A stretch of DNA of 64,000 nt, taken from positions 38,803 through 102,802 of the forward strand of contig NZ_JARRAB010000019.1 in the NCBI RefSeq assembly GCF_030376615.1, read 5' to 3'. Positions 46,588 through 55,633 of the stretch are shown piece by piece. The position numbers were made by a program, and so were the translations under genes. The DNA comes from Pseudomonas sp. sp1636. Its GTDB lineage: Bacteria; Pseudomonadota; Gammaproteobacteria; Pseudomonadales; Pseudomonadaceae. The notes below the pieces were generated by a model. That model saw only the letters and a list, made by a program, of their open reading frames with translations, ran no database searches and had not been told where the DNA came from. Positions within the stretch are counted from its first letter, which is position 1, and the number at the start of each line of letters is the position of its first letter.

Positions 46588-47010
46588 TTAACCGGCGTCC
46601 TGACCGGCATCCGCAGATGCCGGGGAGCTTAGCTCACAGCTCCAGAGTTCCAACGCCGGCTGGCTTGCTTGTGGCGGGCCGGCCCAGTCGCTCAGCGCGC
46701 GACAACGTTGGTTGAAACACAGTTGGTAATCCCCTGCCTCGGGGGTTCGCCCCAAGCGCAGCGGTTGCAGGGGCGCTAGCCGGCGTTGGTAATGCCAGCT
46801 GCCCTCACGCAGTTCGGCATCGGCAGGGATTTCCATGCCGGCACCAGAACCCTTGACCCGCGCCTCGCCGAGCAACAAACCCTCGGCGGTGACGCGGTAA
46901 TCCTCTTCCCAGCGTACTTTTTCAATCGTGTGTTGCCAGGCCAGGGTAAACGCCGGCACCGGCAGTTGCGCCCACACCGCCCCGGCCAGGCCCATGCACA
47001 AACCAATCAC
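46588..47010 (-). CDS. DUF1850 protein linked to TRAP-TAXI transporter
   Basis: A 140-aa exported small protein starting at GTG (overlap GTGA with the TRAP stop). The family core FTLAWQHTIEKVRWEEDYRV with the WxHTIE block is typical of DUF1850, which accompanies TAXI-type TRAP permeases. Role in the transporter is unknown, perhaps assembly or substrate handling in the periplasm. Confidence 0.75.
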   Translation of the reverse strand: MIGLCMGLAGAVWAQLPVPAFTLAWQHTIEKVRWEEDYRVTAEGLLLGEARVKGSGAGMEIPADAELREGSWHYQRRLAPLQPLRLGRTPEAGDYQLCFNQRCRALSDWAGPPQASQPALELWSCELSSPASADAGQDAG

Positions 47011-49034
47011 GCCAGCGTCGCCTGGGCACGCCGGGCGCGCCAGAAGTGCTGCGCGAGGAACAGTGCAATCAGGGCGAAGCCGATCTCATCGCTCATCGGC
47101 GTGGCCAGGATCAGGCTGGCACCGCCAGCGAAGCCCAGTGCCCGCTCCCACCAGGCCATCTTGCGGTGCAGGAAGCCGGTGAACACCGCCCCCCAGATGC
47201 CAATCGCCAGCGCCGCCTTAAGCAGGATGAACAGGGTGGCCAGCCAACTGCCGCCTTGCAGCATCAGCGCCGGTTCATACACCGCCATAAAGGGGACGAC
47301 GAAACCGGCGATGGCGATACGTATGGCCCACAGACTGATCTTCAACCCGCTTTCCTTGGCGATCGGCGCGGCCGCGAAACAGGCCAGCGCCACCGGCGGG
47401 GTGAGGTCGGCCATGATGCCGAAGTAGAACACGAACATGTGCGAGACGATCAGCGGCACGCCCAGCTCCAGCAGCGCCGGCGCGGCGATCGAGCTGGTGA
47501 TGATGTAGTTGGGAATGGTCGGAATGCCCATGCCCAGCACCAGGCAGGTGAGCATGGTGAGGATCAGCGAGAGGAACAGGTTGTCCTGGCCGATGGCGAG
47601 GATGTAGCCGGCGAAGGTCGAGGCCACCCCGGTCAGCGACACCACGCCGATGATCACCCCGACCAGGGTGCAGGCGATACCCACCGGCACCGCATGCCGT
47701 GCGCCCTCGACCAGCGCATGCAGGCAGACCACCAGGGTGTCGCGCCCGCCCTTGATCAACCAGCAGATCGCCACCAGCAACGCGACCACGCCGAACACCA
47801 CGCCGATGCCCAGCTGGAAGAATCCGGCGCAGAGCACCCCGAGGGCAATCCAGAAGGCCATGCGCAGCACGCTGGAGGAGACCCGCAGGATGATCGCCGA
47901 ACCGAGAATGACGATGGCGGTCAAGGCCAGGCCGACCATCCCGGAAAACAGCGGCGTGCGCCCGGAGAACAGCAGGTAGATGAGGATGAACAGCGGGATC
48001 AGCAGGTACCAGCGCTGTTTCACCGCGGCCCAGGGATTGGGGCACTGGTCTTTCGGCAGGCCGCTCAGGTTGGCGCGCTTGGCTTCCAGATGCACCATCC
48101 AGAACACCGAGCCGAAGTACAGCAGCGCGGGCATCAAGGCGGCCTTGGCCACCTCGATAAAGGGCACGTTGATGGTCTCGGCCATGATGAACGCCACCGC
48201 GCCCATGATCGGCGGCATGATCTGGCTGCCCATGCTCGAGGTGGCTTCGACGCCACCGGCGAAGGCCGGCTGGTAGCCGAAGCGCTTCATCAGCGGAATG
48301 GTGAACTGGCCGGTGGTGACCACGTTGGCCACGCCCGAGCCGGTGATGGTGCCCATCAGCGCCGAGGACACCACCGAGACCTTGGCCGGGCCGCCGAGCT
48401 TGTGGCCGAACAGGCCCATGGCGAAGTCGGTGAACAGCTTGATCATGCCGGCCTGCTCGAGGAAGGCGCCGAACAGGATGAACAGGAAGATATAGGTGGC
48501 CGACACATAGGTCGGGGTGCCGTAGAAGCCCTCGGTGCCGAACGCCAGTTGGTTGACGATCTGATCCAGGCCATAACCGCGGTGGGCCAGATCCCCGGGC
48601 AGGTATTGGCCGAGCAGGCCATAGGCGAGGAACAACCCGCAGATCAGCGGCAGGGCGATGCCCATCACCCGCCGCGCCGCCTCGAACACCAGCGCCATCA
48701 GCAGCAGGCCGACCACCATGTCGGCACTGGTCAGCTCGCCGGAGCGCTGGATCAGATCCGCCTCGAACACCCATTGGTAGATCGCCGTGCCCATACCGGC
48801 CAGCCCCAGCAGCCAGGCCAGCGGTTGCCAGGGCTTGTGCTGGCCGACCAGGGGAATGCTGAGAAATACCGTCAGCAGCAGGAAGCCGACGTGCACCGCC
48901 CGCAGGATCTGGCTGGACACCGGATGAAAGGCCGCGGTGGTGATCTGGAAGATCGAAAACAGCAGCGCCACATAAAACAGCGCTTTCGGCCAGTCGCCCG
49001 GGCCTGCCGCGAGGCCGTGGTTTTGTTCAGTCAT
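47007..49034 (-). CDS. TRAP transporter fused permease (DctQM), TAXI type
   Basis: A 675-aa inner-membrane protein fusing the small and large TRAP permease subunits, with about 16 or more helices. Large-subunit marks include PPIMGAVAFIMAETINVPF, GMGIPTIPNYIITSSIAAPAL and FGIMADLTPPVALACFAAA. It uses an ion gradient to import a carboxylate or related acid delivered by the TAXI binding protein. ATG at 49034 (MTEQNHG) is chosen over the longer frame. Downstream DUF1850 is coupled; upstream a hairpin separates it from the binding-protein gene. Confidence 0.88.
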   Translation of the reverse strand: MTEQNHGLAAGPGDWPKALFYVALLFSIFQITTAAFHPVSSQILRAVHVGFLLLTVFLSIPLVGQHKPWQPLAWLLGLAGMGTAIYQWVFEADLIQRSGELTSADMVVGLLLMALVFEAARRVMGIALPLICGLFLAYGLLGQYLPGDLAHRGYGLDQIVNQLAFGTEGFYGTPTYVSATYIFLFILFGAFLEQAGMIKLFTDFAMGLFGHKLGGPAKVSVVSSALMGTITGSGVANVVTTGQFTIPLMKRFGYQPAFAGGVEATSSMGSQIMPPIMGAVAFIMAETINVPFIEVAKAALMPALLYFGSVFWMVHLEAKRANLSGLPKDQCPNPWAAVKQRWYLLIPLFILIYLLFSGRTPLFSGMVGLALTAIVILGSAIILRVSSSVLRMAFWIALGVLCAGFFQLGIGVVFGVVALLVAICWLIKGGRDTLVVCLHALVEGARHAVPVGIACTLVGVIIGVVSLTGVASTFAGYILAIGQDNLFLSLILTMLTCLVLGMGIPTIPNYIITSSIAAPALLELGVPLIVSHMFVFYFGIMADLTPPVALACFAAAPIAKESGLKISLWAIRIAIAGFVVPFMAVYEPALMLQGGSWLATLFILLKAALAIGIWGAVFTGFLHRKMAWWERALGFAGGASLILATPMSDEIGFALIALFLAQHFWRARRAQATLA

Positions 49035-49156
49035 GGAGCTGATGCCCTCATTACAACGTCGATAAGGCGCAAGAGTCGCCAACAAAACCTGCCGTACTCA
49101 GTACGCTGGTTTTATTCGCCACTCTGTATAGCGTGCAAATTAGTCGGTTGCTGCTA

Positions 49157-49184
49157 CCCGGGGAGGCGCTCGCGGCTCCCCGGG
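49157..49184 (-). terminator. Intra-operon hairpin between TAXI and TRAP genes
   Basis: Perfect 9-bp stem CCCGGGGAG / CTCCCCGGG with a 10-nt loop in the 172-bp gap between the binding protein and permease. No T-run follows. Such hairpins commonly keep the binding-protein transcript abundant. Confidence 0.55.
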
Positions 49185-49206
49185 CATGCAGGCTGCGCGT
49201 TGGGCA

Positions 49207-50160
49207 TTACAGCGCGCCGACTTCCTTGTAGTAGCGCTCGGCACCCGGATGCAGCGGGATCGGCAGGTTCTTCGCCGCGCCGTCCAGCTTGATGTCCTTG
49301 GCCGCGGAATGGGCGTTGCCCAGACGCTCGAGGTTGTCGAACATCAGCTTGGTCATCTGGTAGGCCACTTCCTCGGACACCTCTGCATGGCTGACCAGGA
49401 TGTTCTGGATCGCCACTGTCGCGATCTCGACATCCTGACCGTCGTAGGTGCCGGCTGGAATCACCGCTGGCTGATAGGCCGCATTGCCGATTTTGCCGGT
49501 CACCTCGGCCGGGATGGCGACGAAATTGATCGGCAAGGTGGCGGCCAAATCGCGGATCGCCGCCATGCCCAGTCCCGAGGATTGCAGGGTGGCATCCAGC
49601 TGACGGTTCTTGATCAGCTCGACCGACTCGGCGTAGGGCAGGAACTCGACCTTGCCCATGTCCTCGTAGCTGAGACCGGCCGCGGCGAAGATCGCCCGAG
49701 CGTTCAACTCGGTGCCGGACTTCGGTGCGCCGACCGAGATGCGCTTGCCCTTGAGGTCGGCCAGGCTGGCGATGCCGGACTCCTTGTTGGCGACGATCTG
49801 GATGTAGTTCGGGTAGGTGCCGGCGATGGCGCGCAGCTTTTTCAGCGGGGTTTTGAAGCCGGCATCTTCCACCCCGTTCCAGGCATCGGCGACCGAATCG
49901 CCCAGGGCCAGAGCCAGTTCGCCACGGCCGCTCTGCAGCAGGTTGAGGTTTTCCACCGAGGCCTTGGTCGCCTGCACCGAGGTCTTGGCGCCGTCGATAC
50001 CGTTGCCGTAGAGCTGCGACAGGCCCACCCCGATCGGATAGTAGACCCCGCTGGTGCCGCCGGTGAGGATGTTGATGAAGGTCGGTGCGGCAATGACCGC
50101 GGTACTTGCAGTAAAGGCCGCTGCTGCGGCAAGCAGGCTGAGTCGTTTGGTCAGTCGCAT
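49207..50160 (-). CDS. TAXI-family TRAP solute-binding protein
   Basis: A 317-aa periplasmic binding protein with a signal peptide ending STAVIAA. The start FINILTGGTSGVYYPIGVGLSQLY is the classic TAXI signature, followed by ATKASVENLNLLQSG and LKGKRISVGAPKSGTELNA. It captures the substrate for the fused TRAP permease downstream. A strong sigma-54 promoter lies about 100 bp upstream, and the dctBD pair follows, implying inducible expression. Confidence 0.9.
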   Translation of the reverse strand: MRLTKRLSLLAAAAAFTASTAVIAAPTFINILTGGTSGVYYPIGVGLSQLYGNGIDGAKTSVQATKASVENLNLLQSGRGELALALGDSVADAWNGVEDAGFKTPLKKLRAIAGTYPNYIQIVANKESGIASLADLKGKRISVGAPKSGTELNARAIFAAAGLSYEDMGKVEFLPYAESVELIKNRQLDATLQSSGLGMAAIRDLAATLPINFVAIPAEVTGKIGNAAYQPAVIPAGTYDGQDVEIATVAIQNILVSHAEVSEEVAYQMTKLMFDNLERLGNAHSAAKDIKLDGAAKNLPIPLHPGAERYYKEVGAL

Positions 50161-50256
50161 GGATAAGTCTCCGTCGTTGTTGTTATTGCAGAGGTTTTTT
50201 CACTGTAGACGCTGTGCTCCAGCATGGCGGCTGGAGGCGATAGCTGAGGGTTACAT

Positions 50257-50272
50257 AGCAGATGCCGTGCCA
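50257..50272 (-). promoter_or_regulatory. Sigma-54 promoter of the TAXI-TRAP operon
   Basis: On the minus strand the sequence reads TGGCACGGCATCTGCT, nearly the consensus TGGCACG-N4-TTGCW with invariant GG (-24) and GC (-12). It lies about 97 bp upstream of the TAXI start codon. The adjacent DctD regulator carries the GAFTGA sigma-54 contact motif, which supports the call. Confidence 0.75.
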
Positions 50273-50323
50273 GTGGCCGAAAGGCCCGTTCTAGAGCGGT
50301 TCTCCACTGTTTGACGGCACCTA

Positions 50324-50343
50324 ATAGGCGGAAGTCAGCCTAT
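50324..50343. promoter_or_regulatory. Candidate upstream activator site
   Basis: The inverted repeat ATAGGC-N8-GCCTAT lies about 55-85 bp upstream of the sigma-54 promoter. A second imperfect repeat (GCAAAATCC / GGAAATTTGC) follows at 50345-50374. Position suits an enhancer for a DctD-type activator; no binding consensus was checked. Confidence 0.4.
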
Positions 50344-50441
50344 GCGCAAAATCCAATAAGCGGAAATTTGCCGATCAGCAGCCTGATTGAGGCTCCATGC
50401 CTAGCGACGGTGGCTGGAACAGGCGTTATTCGCCGCCCTGC

Positions 50442-50509
50442 TAGCCCGGATGCAATCCGGGGAGCGGTCTTATGGCCGCCATCGGTTTCCCCGGATTTCA
50501 TCCGGGCTA
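50442..50509. repeat. REPIN-like inverted repeat pair
   Basis: Left arm TAGCCCGGATGCAATCCGG and right arm CCGGATTTCATCCGGGCTA face each other, and each arm is itself a short palindrome (CCCGGAT/ATCCGGG). Two REP palindromes in inverted orientation define a REPIN. Located between the dctD stop and the TAXI promoter region. Confidence 0.75.
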
Positions 50510-50544
50510 CCACCGCAGCCGCGCGACTCGAATAGGCGTTGCGC

Positions 50545-51897
50545 CTATTCCTCATCGCCGCTGCCGGCCGGGCGATAACTGCTGCGCAGCAGGCCGTGGC
50601 GCTGCATCTTCTCGTTGAGGGTGCGCCGCGGCAGCTGCAACAGCGCCATGACCTCGGTGATATTGCCCCGGCAGTGTTGCAAGGCACGGTGCAGGCATTG
50701 CGCCTCGAAGGTTTCCATCTGCTCGGCCAGCGACTGCGCCGGCAACCCGCCAGCGCTTTCAACCTCGCCGCTCAGGCCCAGGGCATGGCGCTCGGCGGCG
50801 TTGATCAATTCGCGCACATTGCCCGGCCAGTCGTGACCGAGCAAACGCGCCAGCTCGGCCGGTGCCAGCGCCGGCAGCTCGCGGCCGTGGCGCCTGGCCG
50901 CTTCGCTGGCAAAGTGTTCGAACAGCAGGGGAATGTCCTCGCGCCGCTCGCGCAGCGGCGGAATACGCAGGCTGGCGACGTTCAAGCGGTAGTACAGATC
51001 CTCGCGGAAACGTCCGCCGCGTACTTCGTCGAGCAGATCCGGCTTGACCGCGCTGATCACCCGCAGATCGACCTGGATGCTGCGGTTGGAGCCAAGCCGC
51101 TCGAGGGTCTTCTCCTGCAGCACCCGCAGCAGTTTGACCTGCTGCGCCAGCGGCAGGCTTTCCACCTCGTCGAGAAACAGGGTGCCGCCGTCGGCGTGCT
51201 CGATGCGGCCGATGCGCTTGCCCTGGGCACCGGTGAAGGCGCCGCTTTCGTGGCCGAACAGCTCGCTCTCGAACAACTGCTCCGGGATCGCCGCACAGTT
51301 GAGGGCGACAAAGGGCTTGCCGGCACGCGCGCTGAAATCGTGCAGGCAGCGGGCGACCCGCTCCTTGCCGCTGCCGGTGTCGCCGCGAATCAGGATATTC
51401 ACCGAAGTACCGGCCAGCTCGAGAATCTGTCGGCGCAGGTTTTCCATCGCCCGCGAGACGCCGAGCAATTGCCCTTCGATATGATCCTTGAGGGCGAACT
51501 GCTGACGCAGCTGGCGGTTCTCGCAGACCAGCCGGCGCTTGTCCAGCGCACGGCGCACGCTGTCGAGCAGGCGCTCGGGGGTGAAGGGCTTCTCGATAAA
51601 GTCATAAGCGCCCTGGCGCAGCGCCTGCACCGCCATGGGCACATCGCCGTGGCCGGTGACCAGGATCACCGGCAGGTCGCGGTCGAGTTCCAGCAGCTTG
51701 TCCAGCAGTTGCAGGCCATCGGTGCCGGGCATGCGCACGTCGCTGATGACGATGCCGGCAAAGTCGCGGTCGACCAGCGCCAGCGCCTGGCCCGCACTGG
51801 CGCAGCTGTGCACCCGGAACCCCGACAGCTCCAGCCACTGCTGCACCGCCTCGCGGATCGCCGCTTCGTCATCGACCACTATCACCTGACCGCTCAT
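50545..51897 (-). CDS. dctD: Sigma-54 response regulator DctD
   Basis: A 450-aa NtrC-type activator. Receiver domain (1-120) has the phosphoacceptor Asp in VISDVRMPG. The AAA+ domain has RGDTGSGKE as Walker A and ESGAFTGAQG with the sigma-54 contact GAFTGA. A Fis-type HTH (RGNITEVMALLQLPRRTL) ends the protein. It is the partner of the downstream-oriented sensor and should activate the sigma-54 promoter at 50257-50272. The 97-bp gap to dctB contains a REPIN. Confidence 0.9.
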   Translation of the reverse strand: MSGQVIVVDDEAAIREAVQQWLELSGFRVHSCASAGQALALVDRDFAGIVISDVRMPGTDGLQLLDKLLELDRDLPVILVTGHGDVPMAVQALRQGAYDFIEKPFTPERLLDSVRRALDKRRLVCENRQLRQQFALKDHIEGQLLGVSRAMENLRRQILELAGTSVNILIRGDTGSGKERVARCLHDFSARAGKPFVALNCAAIPEQLFESELFGHESGAFTGAQGKRIGRIEHADGGTLFLDEVESLPLAQQVKLLRVLQEKTLERLGSNRSIQVDLRVISAVKPDLLDEVRGGRFREDLYYRLNVASLRIPPLRERREDIPLLFEHFASEAARRHGRELPALAPAELARLLGHDWPGNVRELINAAERHALGLSGEVESAGGLPAQSLAEQMETFEAQCLHRALQHCRGNITEVMALLQLPRRTLNEKMQRHGLLRSSYRPAGSGDEE

Positions 51898-51917
51898 GAC
51901 GTCTCCTGTCTATCGCG

Positions 51918-51980
51918 TAGGCTGGGCTTCAGCCCACCACTGCCTGTTCTGGTTTTTTGGCTGGGCTGAAGCCCAGCCTA
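51918..51980. repeat. REPIN-like inverted repeat pair between dctB and dctD
   Basis: TAGGCTGGGCTTCAGCCCA and TGGGCTGAAGCCCAGCCTA are perfect mirror-complement arms, each also palindromic (TGGGCT/AGCCCA). The 63-bp unit occupies almost the whole gap between the sensor and regulator genes. Its arm sequence differs from that of the element at 50442, so it belongs to a different REP class. Confidence 0.78.
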
Positions 51981-51993
51981 CATCTAATCCATC

Positions 51994-53748
51994 CTACGAA
52001 TTCGGCGCCGCCGGCAGCTTGAGGGTAAAGACTGCGCCCTCGGCGCCATTGCTCGCCTCCAGACTGCCACCCAACTCACGGGCGATGCCGTAGGACACCG
52101 CCAGCCCCAGGCCCAAGCCCTGGCCCACCGGCTTGGTGGTGAAGAACGGCTCGAACACGCGGCTCAGGCTTTCCTCGGCAATGCCGCCGCCACTGTCCGC
52201 AATACTCAGCAGGCACTGCTCGCCCTGACGCTGGATCGACACCCTGAGCCGCCGTTGCTCGGCGCCCGCCATGGCATCCAGGGCATTGTTCAGCAGATTG
52301 AGCAGCACCTGTTCGAGGCGAATCGCATCGCCCAGCACCATCGCATTGGCGTCTGTTGCGCAGTGCAACTCGACCTGCTCGCTGCGCAGGCGCGGCGCCA
52401 GCAGTTGCAGCGCCTGCTCCAGCACGTCGCCCAGGCGCAAGCGCTCGCCGAGGCCGGCCGGGCTCTTGCGGGCGAAGGTCTTCAGGTGCCCGGTGAGCCC
52501 GGCCATGCGTTGCAGCAAGCCATCGATACGGCGCAGGCCTTCGTGCACATCGGCCTGGCGACCGCTGTCGAGGAGCAGACGCAGGCTGCCCAGCTGCATC
52601 TGCATGGCGGTCAGCGGCTGGTTGATTTCATGGGCCATGGCCGCCGACATCTGCCCCAGAGCGGCCATCTTCGCCGCATGCACCAAGCCTTCCTGAGCCT
52701 CGCGCAGCTCGGCGGTGCGCAGCATCACCTCACGTTCCAGGCGCTCGCGGATGCCGGCCTGCAGATGCTGGTTCTTGCGCCGCTGGGCGAGAAACAGCAG
52801 CAGAAACGCCAGGGTCATCCACACCCCGGCAGCGGCCAGGCGGTAGCTGCGCACGCTGTCGACCAGCGCCTGCGGCTCGAGCAGCAGGTGCAGGGTCCAG
52901 CCTTCCTCGGGCAACGCCAGACGCTGCCAGAGGTAATCGCGGCGCCCGTCCGGGCCATCGACCCGGCGCCATTCGCTGTCCTCGCCGATGCGCTGGCGCA
53001 ACTCGCTGGGTAGCGGCTGCAGCGCCTGCTCGGCGTACTTGCGCACCTCCACCAGCTCGGCGCGGGCCTGCTCGCTCAGCTTATCGAGGGCGCGGAAACG
53101 CCAGGTCGGACGGTTGCTGAGAATCACCACCGAGTAGCTGTCGACCACCAGCAACACTCCGGACTGCCCGGCCCACTCGCGCTGCAGCTCCTCCAGCTCC
53201 AGCTTGACCACCAGCACGCCGAGCACGCGGCCATCGGCATCGCGCACCACATGGGAGAGGAAATAGCCGGGAATCCCGGTGGTCACGCCCACCGCGAAAT
53301 AGCGCCCGGAAGACTGGCGCAGGGCATCCTGAAAGTACGGGCGAAAGGCGTAGTTGTTGCCGACGAAGCTGCTCCAGTCGCGCCAGTTGCTCGCCACCAG
53401 GGTCTCGCCCCGGCTGTCGAGCAGGTAGAGCACGGTGGAACCGGCGGCGGCATTCAACTGCTCCAGGCGCTGGTTGAGTTTCTCGCGCAGCAGGCGATCG
53501 CGCGGGGCATGCAGCAGCGATTTGATGTCGCTGTCCAGCGCCAGCACCTCGGGCACCGAGCGAAAGCGCTCGACCAGGGTATGAATCGACTGGGCGTAGA
53601 GCTGCAGCTGGCCGCGCGCCTCGACGCTGCGCTCCTGCCAGGCGCGCTGTTCGGCATAACGGCCGGCCAGCCAGATGCTGGCGAGCAGGCCGAGGAGGAT
53701 CAGCAATACGATCAGGACGACACGGTAACGCGGGAAGAAAGCGGGCAT
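51994..53748 (-). CDS. dctB: Sensor histidine kinase DctB
   Basis: A 584-aa membrane sensor kinase. A first helix (about 10-30), a periplasmic dCache-like sensing domain (about 35-300) and a second helix (about 305-325) precede a coiled linker, an H-box MAHEINQPLTAM with the phospho-His, and an ATP domain with LNLLNNALDAM, ADSGGGI and GQGLGLGLAV. It likely senses a C4-dicarboxylate or related acid and phosphorylates DctD. The start is set at 53748 just before the first helix; 53778 is possible. Confidence 0.88.
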   Translation of the reverse strand: MPAFFPRYRVVLIVLLILLGLLASIWLAGRYAEQRAWQERSVEARGQLQLYAQSIHTLVERFRSVPEVLALDSDIKSLLHAPRDRLLREKLNQRLEQLNAAAGSTVLYLLDSRGETLVASNWRDWSSFVGNNYAFRPYFQDALRQSSGRYFAVGVTTGIPGYFLSHVVRDADGRVLGVLVVKLELEELQREWAGQSGVLLVVDSYSVVILSNRPTWRFRALDKLSEQARAELVEVRKYAEQALQPLPSELRQRIGEDSEWRRVDGPDGRRDYLWQRLALPEEGWTLHLLLEPQALVDSVRSYRLAAAGVWMTLAFLLLFLAQRRKNQHLQAGIRERLEREVMLRTAELREAQEGLVHAAKMAALGQMSAAMAHEINQPLTAMQMQLGSLRLLLDSGRQADVHEGLRRIDGLLQRMAGLTGHLKTFARKSPAGLGERLRLGDVLEQALQLLAPRLRSEQVELHCATDANAMVLGDAIRLEQVLLNLLNNALDAMAGAEQRRLRVSIQRQGEQCLLSIADSGGGIAEESLSRVFEPFFTTKPVGQGLGLGLAVSYGIARELGGSLEASNGAEGAVFTLKLPAAPNS

Positions 53749-53851
53749 GCACGGCTCGGCTCGATCCAGTCCCGGCATGGTAAGGCAAAGCGCGGCCCAT
53801 TGCAGGCGCGCGAGGGGTTGTGCCGCTGGCGCAGCCGGCTATAGTCGCAGC

Positions 53852-54044
53852 CTTACCCGTTAGGTGTTGTATCACCAGGCGCGAACGGCCTGCGATCCGT
53901 AGGAGGCCCGACCTCGGGGCGAGCTTTGGCTATACCCGCGAAACGATGAACAGGCAGCCCTGCGGGCTGCATTCGCCGCGGGGTCGCGCCTCCTGCAAGA
54001 GATCGCGCATGCAACACATAACTGGGACATAGCCTTTTGAAAGA
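53852..54044. repeat. Dispersed intergenic repeat, copy 3 (internally deleted)
   Basis: Shares TAGGTGTTGTATCACCAGGC, GTAGGAGGCCCGACC, GCAGCCCTGCGGGCTGC and GCAACACATAACTGGGACAT with copies 1 and 2 but lacks about 60 bp containing CCCACATGGATGTGGG. Right edge GACATAGCCTTTT is the inverse of the left edge of copy 2 (AAAAGGCTCTGT). It lies between dctB and the Lrp gene and ends 6 bp before the latter's stop. Confidence 0.82.
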
Positions 54045-54049
54045 CGCCA

Positions 54050-54535
54050 TCAGACGGCATGGGGTCGTTTAACCGGGAACGATACGAAAGGCTTGATTTC
54101 CTTGAGCACGAACATGCTCTGCATTTCCTTGATGCCAGGTAACTGCCGAACAACGGTCATAGCAAAATCCGCAAACGAGTCTAGATCGTGCGCCACCACC
54201 TGCAATAGGAAGTCGGCGTCGCCACCGATGCTGTAGCACGCGACCACATCCTCTAGCTGCATTACTTCCTGCTCGAATTTCTTTGCTTCGACCTCGCTGT
54301 GGCGGTCGATGTTAATCCGTATGAACACCATGACCCCCAAACCGATCTTGCGTCGATCCAGCACCGCTCTGTAACCCTGAATATAGCGATGCTCCTCCAG
54401 CTGCCGCACCCTACGCCAGCAGGGTGAGGCAGACATGCCTATATGGTCGGCCAAGGTCTGGTTGGTGATCCTGCCGTCCTGTTGCAGGGCTGTAAGGATT
54501 TTGATATCTGTCAGATTTAGCGCCTGATCGGTCAT
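54050..54535 (-). CDS. Lrp/AsnC-family transcriptional regulator
   Basis: A 161-aa feast/famine regulator. The HTH is DIKILTALQQDGRITNQTLA plus SASPCWRRVRQLEE; the RAM ligand domain follows. GGTGGA 5 nt before the ATG at 54535 decides the start over an upstream ATG (54547). Lrp-type regulators near LysE exporters usually control amino-acid efflux, and a LysE gene lies 2 kb away, so that role is likely. Confidence 0.85.
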   Translation of the reverse strand: MTDQALNLTDIKILTALQQDGRITNQTLADHIGMSASPCWRRVRQLEEHRYIQGYRAVLDRRKIGLGVMVFIRINIDRHSEVEAKKFEQEVMQLEDVVACYSIGGDADFLLQVVAHDLDSFADFAMTVVRQLPGIKEMQSMFVLKEIKPFVSFPVKRPHAV

Positions 54536-54635
54536 AAATTCCACCATTACATGAAAAATCGGTAGATTCTACCCATTTCTTGTTTGCTGGCAATTGAAAT
54601 AGAATTTTTTTCCCCAACCAAAGAGCGTAGTATTT

Positions 54636-54672
54636 TTCCAAGTTCTGAAGTTCTGAAGTTCTGAACTTGGAA
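54636..54672. repeat. Triple 8-bp repeat within a palindrome
   Basis: AGTTCTGA occurs three times in tandem from 54641, and the flanks TTCCAAGTTC and GAACTTGGAA are perfect inverted repeats. It sits in the AT-rich gap between the Lrp gene and the Dabb remnant and could be an Lrp-type or phase-variable site; no function shown. Confidence 0.6.
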
Positions 54673-54810
54673 TCGCCGCGCTTTATCTTCTATGTAAATC
54701 GATGCTGGACGCGTCGTTGGATAAATAAACCAAAATTGGCCACCCCCTTTAAGGGGCGTGGTCTCAGGGTGATAAATGCGGAGGCATCGACGCGTCAGCA
54801 CCCACGTCAT

Positions 54811-55071
54811 ATTAACGAAATATTGGGTTGGGCTTGCGCCAGGAATATCAGCCTGCGGAAGCAGGCCATGGACTTTGTGGTCATGGGGTTATTTGAAAAT
54901 CAGGCAGCGCTGTCTACGTTCCTAATCCATCCCAATCAGCAGCAGGGTGTACTGATGTGGCAGAAAATTGCCAGTTGGCAGGTGGTCGATATTGAAATCG
55001 GCAGTGAAACTACAAATTTTGCGGGGCTTCTCAATAGTTGGGTTGACTTCAGTATGGCGTCACTCGAATAA
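54811..55071 (+). pseudogene. Truncated Dabb (stress-response A/B barrel) remnant
   Basis: The reading frame ends with ARNISLRKQAMDFVVMGLF, ENQAALSTFLIHPNQQQGV and WQVVDIEIG, the C-terminal half of a dimeric alpha/beta barrel domain. The N-terminal strand that should precede it (HIVLWRFK-like) is absent, and the frame upstream is AT-rich unrelated sequence. It is probably a 5'-truncated gene. Confidence 0.55.
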
Positions 55072-55103
55072 CTGAAAATTTCTTGGTAGTCGTGGAGAGT
55101 TCA

Positions 55104-55526
55104 ATGAATTTCGATGCTGCTGTTCACCGGTGCGTAATCGTAGTCGACAACGCCCTGGGGCTAGGGCATGCCGCCAATGCTGTCAGCGTCATTGGCGTCA
55201 GCCTGGGGCGCTCGGTAGAAGGTCTGGTCGGACCTGACATGCAAAGCCGCGACAATGTGAATTACCCCGGCGTCATCTACGCACCCTTGCCGATTCTGCT
55301 TTCCAGCAATGAAAACCTGCATGCACTGCAAGAGAAAACATTGGCAGATGATGACATCCATACCATGCCATTCAGTGCCCTGGCGCAATCCTGCAAAACT
55401 TATCAGGAGTATGAGGCACGTATCTCCGAGGCCGACAGTTCGGCCATCGAATTGGTTGCCCTTGGGTTGATTGGGCCTCAGAAAAAGATCAGCAAGTTGA
55501 CCGGTAATCTTCCACTGTTCAAATGA
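55104..55526 (+). CDS. DUF2000 family protein
   Basis: A 140-aa protein with CVIVVDNALGLGHAANAVSV and GPDMQSRDNVNYPGVIYAPLP, characteristic of DUF2000, whose members resemble peptidyl-tRNA hydrolase-like folds but lack a known role. GGAGAG upstream of ATG at 55104 supports the start. It lies in the Lrp/LysE neighbourhood and appears intact. Confidence 0.78.
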   Translation: MNFDAAVHRCVIVVDNALGLGHAANAVSVIGVSLGRSVEGLVGPDMQSRDNVNYPGVIYAPLPILLSSNENLHALQEKTLADDDIHTMPFSALAQSCKTYQEYEARISEADSSAIELVALGLIGPQKKISKLTGNLPLFK

Positions 55527-55633
55527 CAAGGAAGTTGTAGTGCGCGCCTTACTCATGCCTGACGGTAAGAGGCCTGAATAGTAAATACGCCCATTGGTTG
55601 AGCCCGCTATCCAATTGATCGCTCTGGAAATTC

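Noticed and set aside
46588..46715. Small forward frames after cls
   Set aside because: They overlap a terminator hairpin and the DUF1850 gene on the other strand.
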